Shown: piece by piece, positions 16,632-26,311 of the stretch
How positions within the stretch are numbered: position 1 is the first letter of the stretch
Layout: each line of letters opens with the position of its first letter
Origin: JAHJQZ01 sp963675235
Lineage (GTDB): Bacteria; Pseudomonadota; Alphaproteobacteria; Rhizobiales; Devosiaceae
NCBI GenBank assembly: GCA_963675235.2
Contig: CAXXFU010000002.1
Span: forward strand, 186,001-250,000
DNA: 64,000 bases
Direction of reading: 5' to 3'
The notes under the pieces: model-generated
The model's database searches: none
What the model was told of the DNA's origin: nothing
Seen by the model: the letters and a program-made list of their open reading frames with translations, nothing else
Translations under genes and position numbers: made by a program

Positions 16632-19600
16632 ATGGCTAGCAACGACATTCAGCGCGGTATTGTTGACGAAAATCTTGGCACGGACAGCAAGCTCGACCTC
16701 GGTCTGCCGGGCAATGAGCTCGCACCGGGCTCCGCACCCACGATCCAGGTTGCCCAGGCCGATACCGGCGCTGAAGATACTGCGACGGTCGCTGCAACCG
16801 ATAATCCTGCAACCATCACCATAGAACTGGAAGACGGCCCGGTCGTTCGTCTGCCCGAAGGGACGAGCATCGATGCGCCGCGCCAGAACGGCGCCGACCT
16901 TGAGTTCGTCCAGCCTGACGGGTCGGTCGTTGTCATCGCCGGCGGCGCCGTCACCGGCCTGACGATCTTCCTCGGCGATATCCAGATCCCGCCGGATGGT
17001 GTTCAGGCCATATTCAACGCCAATGGCATCGAGCCCGCCGAAGGGCCGGGGCAGGGACCGGCTGGCGACTCGCACGGCAATTTCGATGACGTGCCGATCG
17101 GCACTGTTGGCGACGGCCTCAATATCGGTGATCTTCTGCCCCCGACCGAACTGCTGTTCGGCACGCCCGACCGGTTTGAGGAATTCGCCATCACGCCGCC
17201 GGTCATGCTGATTGGCGACGGCTTCGCCGAGGAAGACGACCTCAGCGCCGTGCGTGGCGATCTCAGCGACGGCAACAACGAGGACGGCTCTATCGATGCA
17301 CAGACCGTCTCCGGTTCGCTCGTCAGCGATTTCGGTTCCGGCGGAGCGCATCCGACCGATGCGCTCTATTTTGTGGGTGCCCCGCCCGAAGGGTTGACCT
17401 CGCAGGGCGAGCCGATCACCTACAACATCGTCGACACCGGAAACGGCCAGATCCTGCAGGCCTTTGCCTCAAGCGGCGGCGAAGACGATCCGCGCCTGGT
17501 CTTCGAGCTCGAACTGATCGCTTCGGGCGCGACCGGCTCGTACACTTTCACACTTTACGACCAGCTCGATCACGCGCTGACCGATGATCCGGACACCAGC
17601 GCGGTCGAGACGGCCTTCGAGGACATCATGGCGCTCGGCTTCGGCATCGAGGCCCAGAATGCGAGCGGCGCCACCAGCGACGGCACGCTCAACATCGGCG
17701 TCCAGGACGACGTTCCGGTCTATCTCGGCGAAGGCGCCAACTACTACGTCGATGAAGACGATATCGACACCGACCCCGAGTACCCGCAGGACTTCTGGGT
17801 CGACGGGAATCATTTCTACGTTCAGGACGGCTCGCTCGGCACCAGCCCACAGGACGGCGCATTCTGGGATGGCTCCTATACCGATAGTCCTTCCAACATC
17901 GATCCCGGCCCGGCCTATATCTTCGGCAGCATGGCGAACCTGTTCAGCGTCGGCTCCGACGAGTTCCCCGAGGAACGTCCGCAGGAGGAGCCCGATTACC
18001 AATACCCGAACGAAACCGCAGAAGTGTTCGTGTCGCCGTCGTCTTCGGGCGGGGCGGCCTTCGCCCTGACCGCTGACGGTCTGGCCAACATCGAAGCGCT
18101 TGGCCTGGCCTCGAAGTCCGAAGGCCTGGCCTATTACCTCGCCGAGAATGGCGATGGCTCGTTCTCCCTGTTCGGCTATGTGCCTGGATCGAATCCCCAG
18201 GACGAGGGCGATTATCGGGTCACGGTTGCTGAAGAGGGCTCCGAAGAGGTTGTGATATCCGACGGTGCTTCGGGTCGGCTTGTCTTCAAGCTCGATGTCG
18301 ACACCAACGGCGACTTCGAGTTCCGTCTCTTTGACCAGCTCGATCATTCAAATCCGGGCGTCGGCACGGTCGGTGCCCCGGTCGAGGACCTGATTTCTCT
18401 CGATTTCTCGTCGCTTGTGACCATCACCGACTATGACGGCGACACAATTGGCGCGCCTGAAGGCGCCTTTGTCATCAACGTGCGCGACGATGTGCCCGAA
18501 CTTGCCGAGGCAGAGCCGGTTTCGCTGGTGCTGGACGAGGACGACATCGACACCGAGCTCTCGCTCGGCACCGAGATCGAGGACGGCAATGGCGACGGTT
18601 CCTATACCGGTCCGGCAGGTTCCGTCGTCGGTGGCCCGGCCACCGCGGAAGCGGACATTTCAGGCCTGGTCAAGGGCGGTGCCGACGAGACGCTGACCTT
18701 CTCGTTCCTGCCCACAGACGTGCTTCGCACCTATCTGGAAGGGCTCGGCCTGATGTCGCAGGGCCGGCCGCTCGGATTTGACCTCCAGACCGACGGCACC
18801 ATCATCGGTTTCGTCAACGAACCGAACGGCGCGGTTCCGGGCCAGACCTATGACGCAGACGAAGGCGACCGCCAGGTCTTCGAGATCACCCTGTCCGAAG
18901 ACGGTCATATCAAGGTCGAACTCTACGACCAGCTCGACCATGTCGCGCCGGAAGCGGGCGCCGACCAGAACCAGACGCTCGAGTCGAGCGGCCTCAGCAC
19001 TCTCAACTTGGGTGAAGTGATCCTGGCGACCGACTACGATGGCGACTCGATCACGCTGGGCGGGCAGGTGACCATTTCGGTCACCGACGACGTGCCTGTG
19101 CTTGTCGATACTGAGTCGGTTTCGCTGGTGCTCGACGAGGACGACATCGACACCGAGCTCTCGCTCGGCACCGAGATCGAGGACGGCAATGGCGACGGTT
19201 CCTATACCGGTCCGGCAGGTTCTGTCGTCGGTGGCCCGGCCACCGCAGAAGCGGACATTTCCGGGCTTGTGCAGTCCGGCGCAGATGAAGAACTGACCTT
19301 CTCGTTCCTGGCGACCGACCAGCTTCGGTCCTATCTCGAAGGGCTCGGCCTGATGTCGCAGGGCCGCCCGGTCGGATTTGACCTCGAAACGAACGGCACC
19401 ATCATCGGTTTCGTCAACGAACCGAACGGCGCGGTTCCGGGCCAGACCTATGACGCAGACGAAGGCGACCGCCAGGTCTTCGAGATCGCCCTGTCCGAAG
19501 ACGGTTATATCAAGGTCGAACTCTACGACCAGCTCGACCATGTCGCGCCGGAAGCGGGCGCCGACCAGAACCAGACGCTCGAGTCGAGCGGCCTCAGCAC

Positions 19601-22600
19601 TCTCAACTTGGGTGAAGTGATCCTGGCGACCGACTACGATGGCGACTCGATCACGCTGGGCGGGCAGGTGACCATTTCGGTCACCGACGACGTGCCTGTG
19701 CTTGTCGATACTGAGTCGGTTTCGCTGGTGCTCGACGAGGACGACATCGACACCGAGCTCTCGCTCGGCACCGAGATCGAGGACGGCAATGGCGACGGTT
19801 CCTATACCGGTCCGGCAGGTTCTGTCGTCGGTGGCCCGGCCACCGCAGAAGCGGACATTTCCGGGCTTGTGCAGTCCGGCGCAGATGAAGAACTGACCTT
19901 CTCGTTCCTGGCGACCGACCAGCTTCGGTCCTATCTCGAAGGGCTCGGCCTGATGTCGCAGGGCCGCCCGGTCGGATTTGACCTCGAAACGAACGGCACC
20001 ATCATCGGTTTCGTCAACGAACCGAACGGCGCGGTTCCGGGCCAGACCTATGACGCAGACGAAGGCGACCGCCAAGTCTTCGAGATCGCCCTGTCCGAAG
20101 ACGGTTATATCAAGGTCGAACTCTACGACCAGCTCGACCATGTCGCGCCGGAAGCGGGCGCCGACCAGAACCAGACGCTCGAGTCGAGCGGCCTCAGCAC
20201 TCTCAACTTGGGTGAAGTGATCCTGGCGACCGACTACGATGGCGACTCGATCACGCTGGGCGGGCAGGTGACCATCTCGGTCACCGACGACGTGCCGGAA
20301 CTGGTGGCGCGCCAGTCGGAAGTGCAGGTCGTCGACGAGCAGGAAATCGAAACCAATTGGTCGGAAGGCACGCAGCCGGATTCGTATCCGGACGACAGCG
20401 ACGGCAATGACTCCTACACCACCAGCCATGGTGGCGCGGCACGGGTTACCGGCTCTTTGTCGCATCTGGTCCAGTCGGGCGCCGACGAGAACCTGACCTT
20501 CAGCTTCGTCGGCGAGTCGGCTCTGCGGTCGGTCATGAGCGATCTCGGCCTGCATTCGCAGGGCCGCGAATTGAGCTATGACGTTCAGGGCAATGTTCTT
20601 TGGGGTTTCGTCAACGCTTCGGGCATCGGCCAGGTCTACAACCCGGGCGATGATCGTCCGGTCTTTACGCTGACGCTCAATGAAGACGGCAGCTACACGT
20701 TCGACCTGATCGACCAGCTGGACCATGACGCACCGAGCCACGGTGCCGACGAGAACTTCGACCTCGAGGTTCCTGGTCCTGATATCTACGCCATCGATTT
20801 TGGCGACGTGATCAAGGCGACCGATCATGACGGCGACAGCGTCATCCTCGGCGACACCTTCAGGATCCAGGTCAAGGACGACGTGCCGGAACTGGTGGCG
20901 CGCCAGTCGGAAGTGCAGGTCGTCGACGAGCAGGAAATCGAGACCAATTGGTCGGAAGGCACGCAGCCGGATCCGTATCCGGACGGCAGCGACGGCAATG
21001 ATTCCTACACCACCAGCCATGGTGGCGCGGCACGGGTTACCGGGTCTTTGTCGCATCTGGTTCAGTCGGGCGCCGACGAGAACCTGACCTTCAGCTTCGT
21101 CAGCAATGCCCAGAACATCATGCAGGGCCTGGGACTGACCTCGCAGGGTGAGTCTGTGCTGTTCGTCGTGGATGGCAACCAGTTGATCGGCTATGTCGAG
21201 GAGGGCGGCATTCCCGGCTTCAGCGCCCAGCATGATCGTCCGGTGCTCAAGCTGACGCTCAATGAAGACGGCAGCTACACGTTCGACCTGATCGACCAGC
21301 TGGACCATGACGCACCGAGCCACGGTGCCGACGAGAACTTCGACCTCGAGGTTCCTGGTCCGGATATCTACGCCATCGATTTTGGCGACGTGATCAAGGC
21401 GACCGATCATGACGGCGATAGCGTCATCCTCGGCGACACCTTCAGGATCCAGGTCAAGGACGATATTCCCGAGATCGTCGGCAATCCGGTTGCGGCCAGC
21501 GGAACGGTGTCCGAAGGCGATATAGTTGTGTCGTCTGAAGACGTGCCGATGTCGCTTCACATTGTGCAGCCGTCTTCGTCGGTAGCGGGCTACGACAATC
21601 ACTATTTCGACGCTGACACTCTTGAGGTGCTTGTCGACGGTTCACCGGTCGCTTTCACCATTGTGACCGCAACCGGGACGTCGCTCGGTACAGCCTATGG
21701 CCATAACGTCGTGAAGTTCAGCGACACGTCTGGTCAGCGCTACTTCGAGGTTCAGTTCGAGGCCCCTGAAGGCAGCGATATCCAGTTCAATTATGACCAC
21801 AAGGTCGGTTGGGAATCGCCGGATTACGGCGAAGGAATTCGCATCGACCTTTATGTGGACGGTGCTTTCGCCCAGACGATCGCGGATCATTCCAATGACG
21901 GCGATTATGTCGGCGGAACCTATGATTGGGCGGCGGACTCGGCTTCCTATGACGGTGCTGGCCCTTCAGTGACACCCGATACCGCCGACGTCGATCTCTC
22001 GGGGCTGGTGGCTGTCGGTGCCGACGACGAGATCACCTTCTCGTTGACGAGTTTCGCCGAGACCGCTTTCGGCAGCTACACATCGGATGGCGAGCAGATC
22101 ATGATCGCGTCGGACGGCGACGTGCTGACCGGCACTGCCAATGGCGAGATGGTGTTCACCCTCACGGTGACGCCCGAAGGCGTTGCCACCTTCTCGCTTT
22201 ACGGCGAGTTCGATCACGGCGCCGCCGACCCGATGCCGCTCGACCTGGGGGCCTTTGTCCAGGCAACCGATTTCGACGGCGATAGTATCGGGCTTGGTGC
22301 CAACCTGTTCGTGATCAATGTCGAGGACGGCGGCGATCCGCTCGATATCAGCGGTTCGATCTCCGGAACGGTCGAGGAAGAGCACCTCTCCCCGCAGATG
22401 CAGGCCGCCTATCCGGTCACGGCTGACGGGATCGAGGACGAGGACGACGACTCCGCGGTCGCCGATGACGACGACGTCGATCCCAACTACGGCAACACCA
22501 CGCATCAGACCTCAGGTGTCCTCAGCACCGACCTGACCATCACCGGCGTCGACGGCACGCTCAGCTTCGGTTTCGCGGGCGTTCCCGAGGGTGGCAATGT

Positions 22601-25190
22601 CAGCATGAATGGCGGCGGTAACCTGACTTCGGGCGGCGAAGCCGTTTTGTTCCACGTGATCGACGCTACCCACATCGTCGGCTACGTCAATGAAGGCGGT
22701 GCCGGCTATTCCGATGGCGTCGACCAGGTCGTGTTCAGCCTCGACATCACCGATACGGCGACGGGTGCCTATACCTTCACGCTGTTCGACAAGGTCGATC
22801 ACCACCCGATCGCGTCCGCGGACGATATCGAGGATTCGATCGGCATCGACTTCGGCGGCCTGATCCAGGTTTCCGATGTCGGCGACAGCGGCGACACCGC
22901 CACGATCGACAACTTCGTTGTCGATGTTATCGACGATGTCCCTGAGGCGCTTCCGTCGTCTGCTCAAGTCGATGAAGGCACGGTCCAGCCGATCAATGCT
23001 GCCCTGGTGCTCGACTACAGCGGCAGCATTACCGGAGACCAGCTCAGCCAGATGCTATCGGCGGTCAAGGCGGCGGGGCTACAGCTGTTCTCGAGCCCCG
23101 GCAATGTGAGCATCACCGTCGTTGCTTTCGCGAACGGCGCGGATACGCTTGGCCCGCTGGGCCTGCCGGGCGCGTTCACGGACTATGCCACATTTGAAGC
23201 TGCAATCGATGCAACCAACGAAGCGGAACTCCACCTTCGGCCCGTCAATGCCTATGGCACCAACTACACGGCGGCTATCGACGAACTGGTCAACAACAGC
23301 GGCTACACGCCGGTTTCCGGCGAGAGCAACCAGATCTTCTTCCTCAGTGATGGCAATCCGGATCGGGGGATGGATGGCAGCAATGTCCTGGAGTCTGCGA
23401 CAGCAAGTGCCTGGGATGCCTTTGTCAACGGTGCCATCGACATCAACGTAACGGCGATCGGTGTCGGCGAAAACATCAACACGGCAAATCTGCAGCAGGT
23501 CGATATCGACGGCACTGGCGCGCCGATCATGGTCGATGGATTCGAGGATCTGGCCGAAGCTCTGCTGGATGCCATCGTACCCTCCGGGACGTCGGGCAAT
23601 GTCATCACGGACTCGGTCGGCACGGCGTTCGGCGCCGATGGCGGGCATGTCCTGTCCATTGCACATGATGGCGTGACCTACACCTACGATCCGGATACCG
23701 GCACGATCACCAGCTCTGGCGGATCCGCCGGCACCGATGCCGGCTCGGGCGTGCTCGAATTGGCAACGGCACTTGGCGGGACACTGACCTTCGATTTCAC
23801 GTCGGGCGAGTGGAGCTATGCCGGCCCCGCGAGCGGCGTGGTTTCGAACACCGATGAGGTGTTCAGCTACACGCTAATCGATGGTGACGGTGACACGGCC
23901 AGCGCCGACCTCACCATCACGGTTGTTCCCGGCAACGCCGCGCCTGTCGCCAATGACGACGTGGTGCTGACCAATATCGTCGACGGCTCCCTGATCGACA
24001 TCCCGACCAACGCCCTGACCTGGAACGACTCCGATCCCGACGGCGATCCGCTGTCGATCACCGGCGTCAGCAATCCGTCCGGCGGCACGGCGTCGGTGGG
24101 CAGCGTGATCTTCGATCCTGATGATCCGACGCCGGTTACGGTCATGGACGCGGATTTCAATGCACGGGGCGATGGAACCGATGATGGCTTCACCTATGCG
24201 GATGGCGAATTCGGTGGTCCCAAATCTACCTCTTTTGCGGCAGGAGACGTGCGCCAAGATGCGCTGAGAGTGCGTGTCGGCGACTTCAACCACTCCAACA
24301 GCAATAGCGAGTTTTACAATCGCAGCGGCGGGTGGTCCAACACCTTCAACCTGGCGGCCGCGGCAGTGGTGACTGTGAGCTTCGACTACAGTCTTTACCT
24401 GAGCAGAGGCACGGACGCCGGCGAAAATGCCACCGTTCTGTTCTCGATCGACGGAACGCAATACACGGTCGATCATCTGAATGGATCGAACACCGGTTCT
24501 GGCCAGAGTACCAGCGGCACCTATTCCGTGGACATCAATCTGGCGGCTGGCTCTCATGAGATCGTGCTCGGCGCACATATCAACGAGTTCGACGCAAATA
24601 AGTCCTCGCCCGAATATGCTTCAGCCACGTTCGACAATGTGAATATCACTGCTGCTGGCAGTGTCATCGATGACGGTTCGGTCGACTATACTGTCTCCGA
24701 CGGCGAGTTGACCGACACGGCCACGGCGACGATTCATGCTGTCGAAGGCAACACTATCACCGGTACGAATCTTGGCGAGATCCTCGTCGGTGGCGATGGC
24801 GACGACTTCCTGTTCGGGCTTGAGGGCGACGACGCGCTTGTCGGCGGCCTGGGCTCTGACGAGATGCACGGCGGCAGTGGTGCCGACCTGTTCATTGTCA
24901 GTGGCGACACGCTCGATGCCGGCATCGAGGACTTCATCGCCGACTACAGAGAGTCCGATCAGGATCAGATCGATCTGACCGAACTGCTCAACGGCGTCGG
25001 CAATGTCGATCTCGACGGTGACGGTTTCGTCAATGTCGTCCACACGGGCGGCAATGACTACACCTTGCAGGTCGATACCGATGGTGGCGGCAACGATTTC
25101 CACGATGTAGCGACCGTAACCGTTCTCGACGGGACGCAGCTCAGCATCATCTTCGACGACAACGAAGGTCCGCAGAACGTCGATCTGTAG
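16632..25190 (+). CDS. giant type I-secreted repeat adhesin with vWA domain and RTX C-terminus
   Basis: From ATG 16632, preceded by GGAGG, the product is 2,852 very acidic residues without a signal peptide. Residues 1-140 form an N-terminal module with a beta-rich segment (ITIELEDGPVVRLPEGTS to DIQIPP). Next come T1SS-143-type repeats of about 200 residues, each ending in a DYDGD or DHDGD...DDVPE pattern, including three almost identical copies at residues 620-1219 and two of another subtype at 1220-1609. A vWA domain at about 2120-2325 has the MIDAS motif DYSGS. VCBS/Ig-like segments follow to about 2700. A short RTX block (GGDGDDFLFGLEGDD) lies at about 2717-2755, before the C-terminal secretion region. 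It should be exported through the channel, ATPase and adaptor encoded upstream and mediate calcium-dependent adhesion or biofilm formation. Confidence 0.93.
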   Translation: MASNDIQRGIVDENLGTDSKLDLGLPGNELAPGSAPTIQVAQADTGAEDTATVAATDNPATITIELEDGPVVRLPEGTSIDAPRQNGADLEFVQPDGSVVVIAGGAVTGLTIFLGDIQIPPDGVQAIFNANGIEPAEGPGQGPAGDSHGNFDDVPIGTVGDGLNIGDLLPPTELLFGTPDRFEEFAITPPVMLIGDGFAEEDDLSAVRGDLSDGNNEDGSIDAQTVSGSLVSDFGSGGAHPTDALYFVGAPPEGLTSQGEPITYNIVDTGNGQILQAFASSGGEDDPRLVFELELIASGATGSYTFTLYDQLDHALTDDPDTSAVETAFEDIMALGFGIEAQNASGATSDGTLNIGVQDDVPVYLGEGANYYVDEDDIDTDPEYPQDFWVDGNHFYVQDGSLGTSPQDGAFWDGSYTDSPSNIDPGPAYIFGSMANLFSVGSDEFPEERPQEEPDYQYPNETAEVFVSPSSSGGAAFALTADGLANIEALGLASKSEGLAYYLAENGDGSFSLFGYVPGSNPQDEGDYRVTVAEEGSEEVVISDGASGRLVFKLDVDTNGDFEFRLFDQLDHSNPGVGTVGAPVEDLISLDFSSLVTITDYDGDTIGAPEGAFVINVRDDVPELAEAEPVSLVLDEDDIDTELSLGTEIEDGNGDGSYTGPAGSVVGGPATAEADISGLVKGGADETLTFSFLPTDVLRTYLEGLGLMSQGRPLGFDLQTDGTIIGFVNEPNGAVPGQTYDADEGDRQVFEITLSEDGHIKVELYDQLDHVAPEAGADQNQTLESSGLSTLNLGEVILATDYDGDSITLGGQVTISVTDDVPVLVDTESVSLVLDEDDIDTELSLGTEIEDGNGDGSYTGPAGSVVGGPATAEADISGLVQSGADEELTFSFLATDQLRSYLEGLGLMSQGRPVGFDLETNGTIIGFVNEPNGAVPGQTYDADEGDRQVFEIALSEDGYIKVELYDQLDHVAPEAGADQNQTLESSGLSTLNLGEVILATDYDGDSITLGGQVTISVTDDVPVLVDTESVSLVLDEDDIDTELSLGTEIEDGNGDGSYTGPAGSVVGGPATAEADISGLVQSGADEELTFSFLATDQLRSYLEGLGLMSQGRPVGFDLETNGTIIGFVNEPNGAVPGQTYDADEGDRQVFEIALSEDGYIKVELYDQLDHVAPEAGADQNQTLESSGLSTLNLGEVILATDYDGDSITLGGQVTISVTDDVPELVARQSEVQVVDEQEIETNWSEGTQPDSYPDDSDGNDSYTTSHGGAARVTGSLSHLVQSGADENLTFSFVGESALRSVMSDLGLHSQGRELSYDVQGNVLWGFVNASGIGQVYNPGDDRPVFTLTLNEDGSYTFDLIDQLDHDAPSHGADENFDLEVPGPDIYAIDFGDVIKATDHDGDSVILGDTFRIQVKDDVPELVARQSEVQVVDEQEIETNWSEGTQPDPYPDGSDGNDSYTTSHGGAARVTGSLSHLVQSGADENLTFSFVSNAQNIMQGLGLTSQGESVLFVVDGNQLIGYVEEGGIPGFSAQHDRPVLKLTLNEDGSYTFDLIDQLDHDAPSHGADENFDLEVPGPDIYAIDFGDVIKATDHDGDSVILGDTFRIQVKDDIPEIVGNPVAASGTVSEGDIVVSSEDVPMSLHIVQPSSSVAGYDNHYFDADTLEVLVDGSPVAFTIVTATGTSLGTAYGHNVVKFSDTSGQRYFEVQFEAPEGSDIQFNYDHKVGWESPDYGEGIRIDLYVDGAFAQTIADHSNDGDYVGGTYDWAADSASYDGAGPSVTPDTADVDLSGLVAVGADDEITFSLTSFAETAFGSYTSDGEQIMIASDGDVLTGTANGEMVFTLTVTPEGVATFSLYGEFDHGAADPMPLDLGAFVQATDFDGDSIGLGANLFVINVEDGGDPLDISGSISGTVEEEHLSPQMQAAYPVTADGIEDEDDDSAVADDDDVDPNYGNTTHQTSGVLSTDLTITGVDGTLSFGFAGVPEGGNVSMNGGGNLTSGGEAVLFHVIDATHIVGYVNEGGAGYSDGVDQVVFSLDITDTATGAYTFTLFDKVDHHPIASADDIEDSIGIDFGGLIQVSDVGDSGDTATIDNFVVDVIDDVPEALPSSAQVDEGTVQPINAALVLDYSGSITGDQLSQMLSAVKAAGLQLFSSPGNVSITVVAFANGADTLGPLGLPGAFTDYATFEAAIDATNEAELHLRPVNAYGTNYTAAIDELVNNSGYTPVSGESNQIFFLSDGNPDRGMDGSNVLESATASAWDAFVNGAIDINVTAIGVGENINTANLQQVDIDGTGAPIMVDGFEDLAEALLDAIVPSGTSGNVITDSVGTAFGADGGHVLSIAHDGVTYTYDPDTGTITSSGGSAGTDAGSGVLELATALGGTLTFDFTSGEWSYAGPASGVVSNTDEVFSYTLIDGDGDTASADLTITVVPGNAAPVANDDVVLTNIVDGSLIDIPTNALTWNDSDPDGDPLSITGVSNPSGGTASVGSVIFDPDDPTPVTVMDADFNARGDGTDDGFTYADGEFGGPKSTSFAAGDVRQDALRVRVGDFNHSNSNSEFYNRSGGWSNTFNLAAAAVVTVSFDYSLYLSRGTDAGENATVLFSIDGTQYTVDHLNGSNTGSGQSTSGTYSVDINLAAGSHEIVLGAHINEFDANKSSPEYASATFDNVNITAAGSVIDDGSVDYTVSDGELTDTATATIHAVEGNTITGTNLGEILVGGDGDDFLFGLEGDDALVGGLGSDEMHGGSGADLFIVSGDTLDAGIEDFIADYRESDQDQIDLTELLNGVGNVDLDGDGFVNVVHTGGNDYTLQVDTDGGGNDFHDVATVTVLDGTQLSIIFDDNEGPQNVDL
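18490..20289 (+). repeat. three tandem 600-bp repeats within the adhesin gene
   Basis: The sequence repeats with an exact 600-base period: 18490-19089, 19090-19689 and 19690-20289. Copies 2 and 3 differ at only a few bases (for example GCCAGG versus GCCAAG near 19473/20073, and ATTTCGG versus ATCTCGG at their ends). Copy 1 is more divergent. Each copy encodes one 200-residue T1SS-143-like domain. The near-identity indicates recent duplication or gene conversion, and copy number could vary between strains. Confidence 0.92.
20290..21459 (+). repeat. two tandem ~590-bp repeats of a second subtype within the adhesin gene
   Basis: Units at 20290-20880 (591 bp) and 20881-21459 (579 bp) share nearly identical flanks, starting with DDVPELVARQSEVQVVDEQE and ending with the block around FDLIDQLDHDAPSHGADENF, while their middle third differs. 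The pattern suggests cassette-like exchange of the central part between conserved edges. Confidence 0.85.
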
Positions 25191-25215
25191 GATTGCTATC
25201 TGCCACACAATCAAA

Positions 25216-25240
25216 AGGCGGCCTCCGGGCCGCCTTTTTC
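25216..25240. terminator. bidirectional terminator between adhesin and LapG-type protease
   Basis: A perfect stem GGCGGCC / GGCCGCC (25217-25223 and 25228-25234) with loop TCCG is followed by TTTTT and preceded by AAAA. It lies 26 bases after the adhesin stop and 24 bases from the end of the convergent protease gene. Confidence 0.88.
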
Positions 25241-25264
25241 ATCTCCGCCATGAGTGGGAGGATG

Positions 25265-26113
25265 TCACTCGCTGGCGGGGGTGATGGTGTTCACCTCGCT
25301 GGCCTTGGCCAGGTTCGGCGTCTTGCTGGAGAAGCCGTGGATGAAGTTGTTGTCGCCGACGAAGGACACGATGGGCGAGTAGGCGACGAAAAGACTGTCC
25401 TTGCCGATATTCTGGGTCATGTTGTCGAGCACGTAGCGTTCGCCGTTGACATGGACCGCCAGCACCGCGTGCTGAATGCCGCTGCGCTTGTTCTTGAGCA
25501 GCACAAGCTGGAGCTGGCTTTCGTCATAGCCAATGGAACGCAGCAGCCACATCTTGGCGATGGCGTAATCCTCGCAGTCGCCAAAGCCCTTGCTGGCGAT
25601 CTCGAGCGGGTTCGCCCAGTAATCGCTTTTGCCCCAGCCGACACTGTCGTCGCGATAGGTGATGGCCGAGTTGACCCTGGCATTGACATATTGAAGGGCG
25701 TCGACAGCGGTCATGCCGGCGGCTTTGGCGGCGATGGCCTGCAATCGCTTGCCGGTCGCCGTGTCACAGGCTCTGGTGCCGGTATCGCAATCGCCGGTGA
25801 AGAGCCCGGTGAAGTCGCTGCCCGAGATCTTCTGCCAGTTGCTGGCGATCGGAAGCGATCCCGCCTTGATCGCCACCGAGGCGAACACGCCTAAATCGGT
25901 CACGCGCGGCGTCTTGGGACGCACCGGCACGCGCGTATAGAGACTGGCGGGCCGCGTCACCGGATAGGGAACGGACGTGCTTCCGTAATAGTCCGGTGTC
26001 CAGTGCCTGCCCAGCACGGCATCGGGCGCCGGCATGGCCAGCGCGCCCGACATCATCAGGCTCGCGCCAAGCGAGAGAACAGCGGTCTTCCAGAATGTGG
26101 ATGCGCCTCGCAC
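25265..26113 (-). CDS. lapG: LapG-type periplasmic transglutaminase-like cysteine protease
   Basis: The 282-residue protein has a signal peptide ending at GALA. It carries the catalytic triad of the bacterial transglutaminase-like cysteine protease family: Cys in GDCEDYAIAK, His in QHAVLAV and Asp in YVLDN. In Pseudomonas the homologue LapG cuts the N-terminus of the adhesin LapA, releasing it from the cell surface when the c-di-GMP receptor LapD is unoccupied. The gene converges on the giant adhesin gene and is separated from it only by a shared terminator, so the adhesin is its most likely substrate. No LapD-like receptor is encoded in the window. Two extra cysteines (GDCDTGTRACD) precede the active site. 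Confidence 0.87.
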   Translation of the reverse strand: MRGASTFWKTAVLSLGASLMMSGALAMPAPDAVLGRHWTPDYYGSTSVPYPVTRPASLYTRVPVRPKTPRVTDLGVFASVAIKAGSLPIASNWQKISGSDFTGLFTGDCDTGTRACDTATGKRLQAIAAKAAGMTAVDALQYVNARVNSAITYRDDSVGWGKSDYWANPLEIASKGFGDCEDYAIAKMWLLRSIGYDESQLQLVLLKNKRSGIQHAVLAVHVNGERYVLDNMTQNIGKDSLFVAYSPIVSFVGDNNFIHGFSSKTPNLAKASEVNTITPASE

Positions 26114-26311
26114 GGCAGCCTCCTCGTCAATGCGAGAAGGCTAGCGATCGGCCGAAAACAGACCCGAAGGATCGAAACGGGGAATTAATTCAAATTCGAG
26201 TCAAAACGCGGCGGTGTGCGCCGGCTCAGGAGGAACACACCGCTCAAGGCGTCACCAGACCGCTTGACAGGACCAACCCGTAGCGCCGGGTCGCGCGTTT
26301 GCCCGTGCGTT

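Noticed and set aside
18490..21459. CRISPR array
   Set aside because: The repeats are 580-600 bp coding units in one reading frame, without short repeats or spacers.
18660..21602. A 980-codon open frame on the minus strand opposite the adhesin repeats
   Set aside because: It is a shadow of the repetitive GC-biased adhesin codons. It repeats with the same 600-base period and shows no protein family features.
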